From Impatiens glandulifera (Eukaryota; Streptophyta; Magnoliopsida; Ericales; Balsaminaceae), in the NCBI RefSeq assembly GCF_907164915.1, contig NC_061865.1, positions 49,759,363 to 49,823,362 on the forward strand: 64,000 bases of DNA, read 5' to 3'. The translations under genes and the position numbers were made by a program. The notes under the pieces are model-generated. The model saw only the letters and a list, made by a program, of their open reading frames with translations, was not told where the DNA came from and ran no database searches. Shown here piece after piece: positions 22,583 to 35,800 of the stretch. The stretch's first letter is position 1. Every line of letters begins with the position of its first letter.

Positions 22583-23418
22583 TGTTGAACCTTTCACATG
22601 GTTAATTTTTCAATTTCTATTAATATGGTGGACTAATTAATTAAATGAAAATGAGAATTTGGACAAATAAATTAAATAAAATTCACACCAAATTCAAATT
22701 TAAATTAGTGGTAAATTTAATCCAAATAAATATGAATTTGTTAATTGTTTAATTGTCATTAATGTCTTGAATGAGAAAATTGATAAATGTTGTTATTTGT
22801 TATTGTAACTACAAAATATTTATTGGTTACCAATTGTTAATGATAATAAGTGCTAACAAATTGAGCAATATAACGTGCATTCTCCTAATGAAGAGAAATA
22901 TCACTGTAATGAAAATTCAAGTAAGGCTAACCATTTGATGAATAAATTAGTGGACGTTGGATTAATGAATTGATGAATAGTTTTAGGGTTTAATTTCCAG
23001 TCATATATATTCCTTTACTCTATTTTTTCTCTACACATCATCTTATCATTTTCTCACTATAGAATTCCAATTTTTTTCTTTATATTTATGGGTGTTCTTC
23101 GAGTTATTGACTCAACTATTTCTGTTGAAACTCGGTGATTAGATTCAGGTACTTGGTCAAGTTTGTTGTTGTAGTGATTGTTTATGTGATAAACCATTGC
23201 ATGTTCCATTGTACTTGGGAAACAACCACCGATAAAAATTTTACAGAATAAATATGAGACGATGGAACTATTTTAAGGGAACTATGATTATCATAGGCCT
23301 AGAATCAATACAAAGAGATTAATTTCTTTTTTGTTGTTTTTACTTAATATTTTTAGTGTGTTTTTGTAAATTACCTTTTGATTGTATTGTCATTTGTAAC
23401 AATATAAGATTACCAACA
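22583..23418 (+). repeat. 3' LTR of the copia element
   Basis: Homologous to 15600-16600, without the SINE. It ends ACCAACA directly before the TTTAA duplication. No clean polypurine tract is seen just upstream. Confidence 0.85.
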
Positions 23419-23995
23419 TTTAATAGACAAGATTTCTAATATTTTGTTCAATCTATTAACTTTCTTAAGAAAATCTATTCATCTTATACGTGTTTATGAT
23501 TTAAGTTTTCAAGCTATACTTTAACATTTATTTACTAAATAACAAATTCTTCCACCTGAAACAATATTAAAAAATGATTTAAGTTTTTGACTTTTGTTTA
23601 CTAAATAATAAATTATTCAAAATGAAAGAATATTTTTCTTTAAGGTTCTTTTTAATGAAACCTAAAACATGTATACTTTATATAAATATATTATAATAGA
23701 AAATTTTGAACAAGATAATAATTTATTTAATTATTTGTCATAAATAATAGGTTATATAACATATTTTTCCAGTTGAAACAATCGATATTTAAGTATACCG
23801 TAGTTGATATTTATTGAAACACCTAAATTTCGACGACGAATGAATGATGATGTGATAGCTATGGTTGATATTATTTTATAATGAGTTGAACTTTAATGAA
23901 ATCGATTTTAAATGATAAATATTAAATCTTATTATGTATTAGTTTATGGAATTTATTTTTTAAGTTTATAAATTCATTTTTTTGTAAATGTTTTT

Positions 23996-24990
23996 GTTAG
24001 AATAGAGAGAAGAATTGTATTAAATTGTTATATATTGAATTACATGGGTTATCTATATTATATAGACATTTATCGAGTTTATAAAGAAACTAATATAATG
24101 ATATAATATAATAATGATATAATATAATAACGATATTATTACAATTATAATATTGTGATAATATATTACATATATATTTTAATATTTCTCCTCAAACTCA
24201 ATATAAAAAATACTTGAACAACTTGAAGTTAAAGATGAGATTGTGAAATATTGATGTTGTGTTTTTCAAACTTCATGAACTCCTGATTGTTAAGATTCAT
24301 ATAATAATAGGATGATAGTGTGTTGACGGAAAAGAACCAGCGAATAATATAAAATCCTATTAGCATTGAATACTAGGATAAAACAACAACCGAAAAGAAA
24401 CTCTAAAGTTACTCATGAGTCTCGAGATCCATCTAACGACGGAATAATAGTGTGTTGCATAAATAAGAAAACCAACGAAAAAAACAAAATCTCATATACA
24501 TAGAATGCTGAGGTGAAACAACACCTAAATAAGAATAGGTCATAATAAAAAGATGTCAGTCTAGGAAGAAAACCAACGAAGATATGGGTATTCACTGTTT
24601 GGGTAAAACAACAACTGAAAAATTAAAAAAAAACAGTTTGTTTAAGATAGTTGAAGAAAATAAGACAACAACATAAATAATTAAAAGGAAAATTTTATTA
24701 TTAAGAAATATAATAATAAATAATTAGAGCCCTCCATCGATGACTAGATTGATAGAGACAACAAAAGACTAAATTTTGTAACTCAAGAATAAAACTTTAG
24801 TTCTCATCCATGGTTACTCTAGTTATTGATGTTAGAATACATACAAAATATTGTATTAAACGTTATTATTTAGAGTTAAATATATTATGTCTATTATATA
24901 AATATTACATTGAATTTATAAGGAAACTAATATAATAATATAATATCTTATCGATATATTATATTTAATTATAACCGTTTTGATAACTGA
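23996..24990 (-). mobile_element. short LTR element, probably non-autonomous copia derivative
   Basis: Two direct repeats begin TGTTAGAATA at 23996 and 24830. They share TTGTATTAAA, GAATTTATAAGGAAACTAATATAAT-like words and AT-rich tails. The complement just right of the first repeat reads TTGAGGAGAAATATT, similar to the polypurine tract of plant copia elements, which suggests - orientation. The interior (24190-24830) holds three imperfect repeats of about 100 bases with AAAACAACAACC and AACCAACGAA. There are no coding remnants. The right LTR seems truncated, and no target duplication was found. Confidence 0.5.
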
Positions 24991-25187
24991 TTGAAAAATA
25001 GTTTGAATTCAAATTTTGGCTTGAATTCGACTAATTCGAATTCAAAATTGATTTAGGATTATAATTAAAAGAAAAATCGATTTCGGTTGAATTTTTAAAT
25101 TAGCTTGAAAATATAAAAATTCGAGAAACTCAAACTAAGGAACTCGATAACCTCAAAACCGATTCGATAAACAACCCTAAATGCATT

Positions 25188-25693
25188 CCCAATCTCATTG
25201 ACATCACTAGTCATCCTTACTTCTTTAAGTCACAACTTTCATTTAAAAATGTTTTGATGTCAATTATGAATATAGACATAGTGTAGCTAGAAAATAAAAC
25301 ATTCATAGACATAGTGTAGCTAGAAAATAAAACAATTTAGATTAAAATACTTTTCCTAGTATAATATTTTTTGTGGTTACAAAAATGTAGTTGTTGTTGC
25401 TTGATTCCAATCCAACGGTAGCAAATGCTTGTGGCCATCCACACTAGTGAACAGGCACTTCATTGTATAATTCAGGATTTTGTCATTTATTCATCAATAT
25501 ATAATGAAATAAATACTCATATATAATAATTATTAATATATATATTCACAATAATCTCAAAGAATTTGGTTTGCCACTACTGTAGTAAAGTGAGGTACAC
25601 TTGGGGGCTGGGGCTGTTGGCGGCTGATAATTTCTCTCTTTCTCTCTCAGCGTGTTTGGTTCTGCCGTCCGACGGTCCAAATTGTAGCTTCTG
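25188..25693. promoter_or_regulatory. AK-HSDH upstream region
   Basis: No gene. It holds a 33-bp tandem duplication at 25272-25337. A pyrimidine-rich patch (TTTCTCTCTTTCTCTCTC, about 25630-25649) lies roughly 45 bases before the ATG and may mark the core promoter or leader. Confidence 0.45.
25272..25337. repeat. 33-bp tandem duplication upstream of AK-HSDH
   Basis: The unit ATAGACATAGTGTAGCTAG plus AAAATAAAACATTC is repeated at a 33-base offset with the second copy differing only at its end. Confidence 0.85.
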
Positions 25694-28600
25694 ATGGCTT
25701 TTTCTTCATCAATATCATCTTCTATTCAGGGATTATCGTCAGCCAATGCTGTTCCCCGTGATGGGTCTGTCACAAAGATCTGTCAATCTACTCTATCTTT
25801 CTTGCCATGCCCTCTTAACAAGTAAGCTCTATTATTAACAAAGTTCTCTCTTTTTGTTGTTTCTCATTCCAGATAATTTTGGGATTCTCATGGAAGTTTG
25901 TGGGTTTTTGAAACCAAGATCTGAAACTTGAATTTTGTTAACTGTTTTGTTGTAGAATCGATTTTTGACTTTTGAGAATATTGTCGACTAATCGAACACT
26001 GAGAGTAAAAACAGTTCACATTTCAAGTCAAAGTGTGTTTATTAACATAAAAACTCATTTACATTGAGTGAGAAGCTTCAAGCATAATGAGTTTGTGTAA
26101 TTGTTTCAATTTGAGGGAAATACAGTTAGAAATTCTCAATAGTAAGGCAAGGCATCGATTTCATCAAATCATCTTATAATTTTCGCAATTATATGGGATT
26201 TGGGAGTAGTATTTGCTACTATGAATGCCTTCGAGTTTGAAAGAATCTTTATTTTTTGACATACTGTACAAGATAGTAAGTTTATTTCTATTAGGATAAT
26301 TACTTTGGGAGCCTATACCCTTTTGCTTTCTGTTGCAGAATGAGTTTTACTTCTCAGTCCAATTCAAGGAAGTCTTTGAATAAGCAAGTTTTCGCTTCTG
26401 TTGCAGGTTCTTTTCCTTCTTTTTAATTTTTTATTTTAATTTTTAACACTTTTGATCTTCGTACCCCTCGTCACGTTCTAGAGTAAACAACTTGTCTGTA
26501 TTACGCCATCCTGGGCATTTTATTGCAGATGTCGTAAAAGACACATCTTTAGAAGAGGTTCAGATTCCCAAGGGCGATACCTCTGTGCATAAATTTGGTG
26601 GAACTTGTGTAGGAAATTCCCAAAGAATCCGCAATGTTGCAGATATAATAATCAAAGATACCTCAGAAAGGAAGTTGGTTGTTGTCTCTGCAATGTCAAA
26701 GGTTACGGATATGATGTATGACCTTATCTACAAGGCACAATCAAGGGATGATTCATATATTGTTGCCCTCGATGCTGTTCTAGAAAAGCATAGATCGACA
26801 GCTGCAGATCTTCTTGAGGGAGATGAACTTGATAGTTTTGTATTCCGGTTGCATCATGATATCAACAATCTCAAAGCAATGCTTCGTGCAATATATATAG
26901 GTAACCTCAGATTCATATGTGCTCCTGTTAATCAACCAAAGAGTTTTTTGCATATTTGAAAAGATTAATTCTTTATTTAACATGATATTGTATTGATGGT
27001 GTATCACTAACTAAATATATAGAGAAAAAACAAAGGATTCATGCCTTATTGAGCAAAAAATAACAGAAAACTGCAAAACAACATTTGTAGTAGAGGAATA
27101 GAAAGCGGAATTTATTTATTTTTCTTTGACTCAGGAATTGAACATGAGACCTTACCTCTCTGAAGTTCAATACTCTTTTTCACTTGCTCTACATTGAGTG
27201 GGTAGAAAACGATTTTTTCTTTCATGACTGCAAATGATTCATGTTCTCTATTTTCCAAGATATTACTGATTCAGAATGCTAGAGTAACACTATACTGATA
27301 ATACATTTCTCTTTGTTTTTCTGTTTAGTATCGATATTTTGTCAGATAGTTACTCCATTCTCTCTTCTAGTGGCCCACTATAACCGATGATGAAAGGCTT
27401 TGTTACTCTAGTTTGTTATCATTTTTTAGTATTCCTATATTTTTTTCACAATGTCATATTACAGTTGGTAAAATTAGGGTAGGGTTATAGTATGCTTATA
27501 AATATAGTAAATGATCTGATTGTAAATTGTAATAGTTTATAGATATAAATAGGGTAGAGCCCTTGTATTAAAGATATGGTGAATGAAATAGAAAATGTTC
27601 CAGTCTCTCCTCTCATCTCCTAGATTCTCCTTGTTTCTCATTATACCTCTAATACAAGGCATAGTTGTCAATAGTGCCCGTAGCGCTAGCTATAGCGAAT
27701 AGCGTAGCGCCCACTTGTAGCTATAAGGGGCTACAGGCTACGCACTTTCAAATAGCCCCGCTTTTGTAGCTATAGCTCTTATAGCGCCAAAAGCTATTGC
27801 CCCTTGTAGCGACGCTTTTACAAAATTAATATTAATTATGACTTTTCATCTCCCCAAAATTTTTAAATTTTTAAATTTATTTTTTGACTCTTCCTCTTCT
27901 TTTATTCTCTTATTATTTTTTCCTCTCTAGTCTTTTCCAATTATTTTCTCTTCTTTCCTCTAATCTTATTTCTACATTTCTTCTCTAGCCTTTTCTTATC
28001 CCTCTTTCTCTTCTCTAGTTTTTTCTTATCCTTCATTCTCTTATTTTCTCTTCATCTACACATTTAAGAAGCTCGAAGGCAATCACATCTAAGTCAAGGG
28101 GGAAAAGACCAATAGGAACATTAACACATTTGATATTTTAGATGAATTTGATTACAATGAAAAAAGTGAAGAAGAGAATGATGCCAAGCATTATGCAATT
28201 TCAAATGAAGAAGATGATCTCGATCTTGATGAAGAAAATGATGACAATGAATTTTAGATTATGTTTTGAACTTTTTATAGTTTAAGAATTGATGGTTTTT
28301 TGTTTTGAACTTTTATTTTTGTGATGTTTTTTATTTTTGATATTTACATGTTTTATACGTTTTATTTTCAAATAGCTCTCGCTACGCTATTCGCTTTACG
28401 CTATAGCTATGAGCAGCTTTGGCGCTATTTAGCGCTATACGCTATTGACAACTATGATACAAGGGCTCTACCCTATTTGTATCTATTAACTATTACTATA
28501 TACAATTCCCAAAAAAAAAAAAAACTATTACTATTTACTCTGAGAATTTTGAAATGAAGTGGAAAATATACTTTTGATATAATCTTCTCATAATAGGTTA

Positions 28601-31600
28601 TACCTATTTATACTAGTTTAGAGCTGTTTTTTCTCAATTAGGGTAAATCAGAATCTTTAAAATATCTCAACTAATTTATTCTAACATATCTAGAGAAATA
28701 AATTAGAGAATAAAACAAACAACCTAATATTTACAATGGGTTATTCATGCTGTGTTGTGCATATCAATGGGTTTTGGTCTTGCTACTAGGAGGGTAATCA
28801 GATATGATTAAGATAGTATTATATTGCGGTTTCGATGAATTGTTAAAATATTCTTTATTGTGAGAAAATTTTCTTAATAATATAATTTCTCTTTGGTCTT
28901 TTTCAAGGAACTTATGATTTTGTTCTAGTTAAACCAAATACATTCGATAGCAAGAAAATAATTTTGAGTATGCTAATAAAGGTTTCTGATCGGTGTGGTT
29001 AATGCATTGCAGCTGGCCATGCAACAGAATCTTTTACTGATTTTGTTGTGGGGCATGGAGAATTATGGTCTGCCCAGATGTTGGCGGCTCTTGTCAGAAA
29101 GGTTGGGCCGTGCTTGAACTTTGTTTTTAGAGAGTATGGAAAAAATAGTGATCAGAAAATTATCTAAATTAAAAATTATTTATACTTGTGTCTGTTTCTA
29201 CAGAGTGGCATGGATTGTGACTGGATGGATACGAGGGATGTCCTTATAGTAAACCCTTCTGGTTCTAATCAAGTAGATCCAGATTATGCAGAATCTGAAA
29301 AAAAACTTGAGAAATGGTTTTCTCGAAATCCAGCAAAGACCATAATTGCAACTGGTTTTATAGCTAGCACACCACAAAATATCCCTACAACTCTGAAGAG
29401 AGATGGGAGCGATTTTTCTGCAGCTATAATGGGTGCTCTGTTCAGAGCACGTCAAGTCACTATATGGACAGATGTTGACGGTGTCTACAGTGCCGATCCC
29501 AGAAAAGGTTTGTTCAAGGATTAGCTTTTACTAATATCTATGTATTCTAAAAATCTGTAGTATCATTGTTTGGTATGTTCCCTATGCATGCTATAGTATG
29601 ACTGTATCATTTTCCGTTTGTTTCACTTGAATGCTAAGAATATTTCTTCTGCAGTTAGTGAGGCTGTGGTACTGAGTACATTGTCTTATCAGGAGGCCTG
29701 GGAAATGGTAAGCTCTGAACTCTTACGATTCTGCCCCCAGCTCTTCTCATTTCACATATTTGTAACAAGGGAAATAACATCATTATGCAGTCATATTTTG
29801 GGGCAAATGTTCTTCACCCCCGAACCATCATTCCAGTGATGCGATACGGCATTCCCATTGTTATAAGAAACATCTTCAATCTCTCAGCACCTGGAACAAT
29901 GATTTGTCAAGCACCCATTCGTGAGCCCGTTGATGAACAAAAGTTGGAGTCTTTTGTGAAAGGGTTTGCTACCATAGACAATTTGGCACTTGTTAATGTC
30001 GAAGGGTGAGTTTAGTCATTCTTATTTTCTTTTTTCGTTGTCTTGTTACTTTTACTATTCACACTGTTAAATGTGATTTTTCTACAGAACTGGCATGGCT
30101 GGTGTTCCTGGTACAGCTAGTGCTATCTTTGGTGCAGTGAAAGATGTTGGAGCTAATGTTATTATGATATCTCAGGTATTCAAATTTCAAACTTGGGCGG
30201 CTTTGTTTGTTGAAGGGTTAATCCAAATAATCCCTTATCCTATCATTAACTAAAGTACCCTTACTTTATCTTTGTAACATTTTAAAATATTAAATAAAAG
30301 ATATTTTAGTCATTTAACCCACATAATCCTTTTCGTCAAACAAGGTTTTTTATTTCGTTCGAAAATTTGATTTATTAAAATAAATCTTACATCAATCAAG
30401 CTCTTGGTCTCTGTTCTCTATTGCTATTTGAAGTATGTGATGCATAATAATGGGACCCATTGCAGGCTAGTAGTGAGCATTCTGTGTGCTTCGCTGTCCC
30501 CGAGAAGGAAGTGAATGCTGTGGCCGAGGCTTTGCAGTCTAGGTTTCGTCAAGCTTTGGATGCTGGGAGGCTTTCCCAGGTTTTATATTCCTATGGCTAC
30601 ATAAAATCTCAAATGTCAATATAGTTAATCAAATTATCTTTTCTTAGAGCAACTATTGTACAAACCATATCTGAACCAAATGCGGCTTACTGTAGGAAGT
30701 GCATTCTCATTAAATAATGTCTCCACTTGAATGCTTTAGTGCACTTATAAGCTTGAGTAAAGAAATACCGATACTGAAGGAAGAATTTAACACAATATAT
30801 CATGTTTTTTCCTAAACAAGTTAGGGGGGAAATGATTTACCTTCACATTAAAAATGCATCATTTCTATTGCCTAATAAAAAAGTTTCCCAAGTACAATAT
30901 CTTTTTCTTTTCCAGATTTGATTTCTTATGAGGTCATGATGTGTGTTTCACTGTGACCACTCATAAAAATTGCTGGTCTTTGTTCACTTTGCCAAGGTAT
31001 TGCTATATTGAACTTCCTGAGCATCTTTTCCTAGGCAGCAATCAGCATTAAACCAGAAATGAAAGAAATATAGAATTTTCCATGTCTAGCCATTCTTTTT
31101 ATTCATATGCTTCTTATATTTTCTCTTGTCTTCCAGATATAATAGTCAGCATGCTAAATTATTATTTGTCATTAAGCCAAAACTTGTTAATTTCAGTGTC
31201 TGTAAATCTTCAAGTTTTTCATAAGTCATAATCAGAAGATACTGAATTCTTATTATATTATTTATTCTCTTTGTAGGTTGCAATTATACCAAACTGTAGC
31301 ATTTTGGCCACAGTTGGCCAAAAAATGGCGAGTACTCCTGGAGTTAGTGCTACACTTTTCAATGCACTTGCCAAGGTGAACATACTTATATTATATTATA
31401 AGCACTATGATTTTGCCACTTTTTTGTTTCAGTTTGTGATTATTATTCCCTCACACCTGCATTTTCTGCATTTATAATGCATTGAATATTCATCACCTTA
31501 GAGAGGTAATGCCACTTTCTTAATCAAGGAAATGTGGGCATGCTTCTGCAAATAAATGATTGAACATCTCTCTTTGTAGTCTACTACACACTTCTGTAAT

Positions 31601-34600
31601 TTTTGCACTACAAATGCGGTTTTCGCGGTAGTGGATTAATATAAAAGTGTCACTTTACAAAAAAGAGCTTGTTGCAAGTCCTACAAGTTAAATTTTGCCA
31701 CATACCACAAGTTAACTTGTTTCTCTTTTATCAATGTTCTTTATATTTACATGTATTTATAATAGTGTTTACCCCCATCAAAATTTATGAGAAAAATATT
31801 TCACAATCATTCCCCTTTCTCAAATTCTTCAGGCCTCAAATTGATCATCTTCCACTGCCTCCACAAATACAAAACAAACTATTCCATTTCTTTTCTGCTG
31901 GTTTTTATCCAAATCAAACAGACCCAAACTTGCCTTATATTGCTTTCGTTAGGAGCTACACTTCTGCCATAGAAACCCATCTTCCATAAAGTTCCATCCT
32001 GTTGCCGTCTTAAATTCGAAGCCAACCAGGGCATTTTATTATTTTCATATCTAGCCAATGTCAAAAGAGCCAAGAAGAAGGCATCGCTGACTTCTGGGGA
32101 AAATGGATAAGGTGGGGAGCAAACAGTAACATCAGTGATGATTGGAAGCCTATACCCCTCATAATGTGGTGGACAATTTGGAAAGGAAGAAATAGAAGAA
32201 CATTCCAAGAGAAAAGTTTTGGAGTTGAAAGACTCAAAGGCTTTATGCTCCACGCGTTTGCTTCTATTCGAAAAAGGGGATTTTGTACGGGTTGGGAATT
32301 TTTTGATCTTATTGGCATTTAGCCTTCTTCTTTTCTTTTTGTTTCTCTTCTCCCTCCCATCTGTAATTCAATAAACGCATCTTGCGTTTTCTTTTTAATG
32401 AAAAGTTGACATTTAAAAAAAAAAGAGCCAAGAAGAAGAAGATTAAGAGCCTACTGCTCTCTTCTATCTTCTCAAAAGGCAATCACTAGTGCCACATTTT
32501 CGGCTGAAAAGAAATAGCCTCAAACTTATCATTGCAAATTTTCACCACTCGTTGAAGCTAAGATGTGAACAAATTACCAAATATCTAGTGACTCTCGTCG
32601 ACGACATTTATCTCACTTGTTGGCTGCTGCATCGGTGTCAATGAAGGCTAGAATTTCTGTTTTTTGTAACGAAAGTCAGAAAGCCTAAAACAAACAGAAC
32701 CCTGACATCCCGTAAAGCAGATCAACTTACTGTTTCTCCAACTGCCTTCATGTTTTCAACATCTTCTTGTCTTAAATTCAAAGCCAAACAGGCCTTCGGA
32801 ATAAATAGCCTTTGGCTGAAAAGAAATAGCCTACAAACTTCACATTTCAATCAACGACACTCCGGTGCGAATCTTCGTCACTCACTGAAGCTAAAATACC
32901 TGTTTCACTGACCATCGATGAGAAAAGCAGACCAAGTGATTTTGGAATAATTTTCTGATAGCTAAAGGCTGGAGCAGGTGCGACAAACTTCCGGAAAAAC
33001 AGCCAGAGACGGCCTGTTTGGGTTTGAATTTTAAACAAGAACATGCTGAAAACATGAAGGAAGTTAGAGCTACAACCAGTCAGATCTTCTTTTTTGGGTT
33101 GTTTGAATTCTGTTTGTATAAAGGTTTTCTGATTTTCATAAAGAGTCACATCCAGAAAAAACATGAAGGAAGTTGGAGCAACAACCAGTCAGATCTGCTT
33201 TTTTGGATTGTTTGAGTTCTGTTTCTATATAGGTTTTATGATTTGCATAAACATTCACATCCAGAAAAAAACATGAAGGAAGTTAGAGCAACAACCAGTG
33301 AGATCTGCTTTTTTTGGGTTGTTTGATTTTGTTTCTATATAGGTTTTCTGATTTTCATAAACATCCACATCCAGAAGAAAACATGAAGTTAGAGCAACAA
33401 CCAGTCAGATCTGCTTTTTTGGGTTGTTTGAGTTCTGTTTCTATATAGGTTTTCTGATTTTCATAAACATTCACATCCAGAAGAAAACAACTGGGTTTCA
33501 TCCTTCATTTTGGCAACTCACTTGAGTTTGGCATCATATCCACATATTTTCAAAAACTCCAACACTCAAATATGTCATTCAAGTGGTTTTCACTCTGCAG
33601 ATGCTCCACGATGCTACTCGGTGAGAATCTCAACATCAACCATTTGTTCGACCACTCATTTTGAGTTTAATCAAATTCTTTGGATCTTCCTCTTTTGGGA
33701 TGAAATCTACAAGATTGAGGGGAATGTGGAAATATCAATCTAGCCAAGTCCTACATGTTAACTTATGCCAAGTCCCACAAGTTACCTTTTGTCAAGTCTC
33801 ACAAATTAACTAGTTTCACTCTTATCAATACTGATCTTTACTTTTTCATGTATTTATGTATGTTTAACCCCATCAATTGTATGGAAAATATATTTAATAA
33901 TCACTCTCCTTAATGGTTTGTGACCTGCAGGCTAACATAAACGTCCGTGCTATTGCACAAGGTTGCTCAGAGTACAATATCACAGTAGTTGTAAAACGAG
34001 AAGACTGTATAAAGGCACTAAGGGCTGTGCACTCCCGATTTTATCTCTCGAGGACCACAATAGCAATGGGTATTATTGGACCTGGATTAATTGGTGGAAC
34101 ATTACTTGACCAGCTCAGGGATCAGGTATCTTTTTTTCTTTTCTTTTTTTATAATTTACAGTCAGTGCAGTAACTATTGTAATTTTAAGGGTGAACACAA
34201 CTTGACTTGAAGCAGTACTAATACAATTTATCATCTTGAGCTGGGTGGAAATTGTTCTCATATAACTGGAAGAAGATTGATTGAACTCTTCCTACTAATG
34301 TTAATGTCTAGAGAGGCTGAGGTTGTAAAGGAATAACCAAACTATTCACCAAGCATTGCTCATTGAAACATGTCAAATCTGCATTCCGTTTTAGGTTTAT
34401 TACATGGGCATACTATTCTGATAATTATTCACTGTTTCATCATATAGAAAAAGGTCAAGCTGTGGTAGAGAACAGATTATAACACATTGGATAAACATTA
34501 CTTGGCTCCTAACTATTAGATACTTCTCAATCTGTGTGCTATCTTCATAACGGTGATAGAAAAACCATTCTTGTCCTTCCTGACTGAAATCAACAAAAAT

Positions 34601-35759
34601 AGAAAGAGCTCGGAATGAAAGAGATTATTGCCTTTTATATTGATTGAGAACCAAGTAGGGTTCTTTTCTTCATTGTCTCTCATTTGATTTTCCTTTGCTC
34701 AATCCAATGGCGTTTCCGTTTATTAGGATTAATTTGCACCGACCAATCAAGACTCAGACAGTTGATTTCAGAGGGATTTAGTACACATCACTAAACAGAT
34801 GTCATGCTTGGAATTGCATATTACAGAATATTTATGTAGTTACCTTAACAAATGGTATCATTGTCATGAAAATACTTACCGAAGTCAAATAATCACTTTG
34901 CAGTGAAGATGCAATATTCACGGCTCTTTGTTGTTATGTTTGTGAATCTAAGCTTATTATTTTTTGTGTCAATCATGATATCTAAGTTCTCTGTGACAGG
35001 CGGCAATATTGAAGGAGCGGTTTAACATTGATTTACGTGTTATGGGCATCACTTCCTCAAAGAGGATGCTCTTGAATGATACGTAAGTAAATGAATCAAC
35101 ACTATTTTTATAGATCTTGTAAATGAAGCTTATTGGAGTTAGTATATGCATTGCAGTTATCATGTTCTATACTAGATTGTTGTGTTGCTGAAATAACATG
35201 AAACACCATTCTAAATAAAAACAAAATAGAACCATATGCGCTCATTTGCTTTCTCTAATCATTGATTATTGCAATTTTATTCTGACATTCAACGTGTGTT
35301 TCATTCATTGATGACAAATTTGCACAGGGAATTGACAGCAGAATTCTTACTGTTTTATTAGGGATGTTTTTGTGGAGTGAATTTACTATGAGTTCTTGCT
35401 ATATATTAAAAAAAATATTTAACTTTTAATACTTGATATATAAGTTAATCTGATAAGATGTGGAACTAATATCAGAATAGTTACCAAAGATTATTTTGTC
35501 CTTATATTGACATGATTTTGATTGATTTTCTAGTGTTAAAGGTACTCCCCATAGTTTACCGAAAAGGCAGATTTTTTAGCTTAATATTTTAACTTCACTT
35601 GAACTGAGTGTGAATTACTAAATGATTTTAAATAATAGTTATAAATGAACTTAATTTAAATAAGCACGAAATCAGTATTATCAAACACTGTCCTAGTCTT
35701 GTTTGGTCTTTATTTTTTCTCTTGCTTATATTTGATGGCCCTTGAAGGGACTCATTTGA

Positions 35760-35800
<41 letters not shown>

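Larger units (their letters stand above)
15600..23418 (+). mobile_element. degenerate Ty1/copia LTR retrotransposon with nested insertions
   Basis: Homologous LTRs occupy 15600-16600 and 22583-23418. Both begin TGTTGAA and end ACCAA(T/C)A. The element is flanked by the exact 5-bp duplication TTTAA (15595-15599 and 23419-23423). Between the LTRs the + strand carries gag, integrase, reverse transcriptase and RNase H remnants in copia order (gag-int-RT-RH), all broken by stops and frameshifts. The LTRs differ by many substitutions and indels, so the insertion is old. Three later insertions interrupt it: a SINE at 15856-16031, a MITE at 18509-18688 and a solo LTR at 19902-21490. Confidence 0.9.
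15060..25179. mobile_element. possible old hAT element enclosing the copia stack
   Basis: TAGGGTTGTTCAATAT at 15060 and, read inward from 25179, TAGGGTTGTTTATCGAAT form inverted ends. The flanking 8-mers AACACATT (15052-15059) and AATGCATT (25180-25187) match at 6 of 8 positions. Removing the later copia insertion (15600-23418) leaves about 2.3 kb. No transposase reading frame remains visible. It could instead be two unrelated fragments with similar ends. Confidence 0.4.
31660..33915. repeat. composite repeat-rich insertion in AK-HSDH intron 10
   Basis: Similar direct repeats flank it: 31670-31830 and about 33735-33900 share AAGTCCTACA(A/T)GTTAA, CTCTT(T)TATCAAT, CATGTATTTAT and CCCCATCAA. 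Inside are a LINE 3' fragment, two related 120-bp blocks (about 32480-32580 and 32790-32900, sharing GGCTGAAAAGAAATAGCCT) and a four-unit 110-bp array. The flanking repeats could be LTRs of one element. The right one ends only about 15-25 bases before the exon 11 acceptor. Confidence 0.55.

Noticed and set aside
27115..27205. Functional tRNA gene on the - strand
   Set aside because: Box A and B are present but the cloverleaf arms do not pair; a SINE-like relic is more likely.
31669..31989. 106-codon open frame in AK-HSDH intron 10
   Set aside because: No family features; it lies in repeat DNA with a direct-repeat partner near 33735.
32847..33164. 105-codon - strand frame
   Set aside because: It runs into the 110-bp tandem array and neighbouring repeat blocks and has no recognisable domain.
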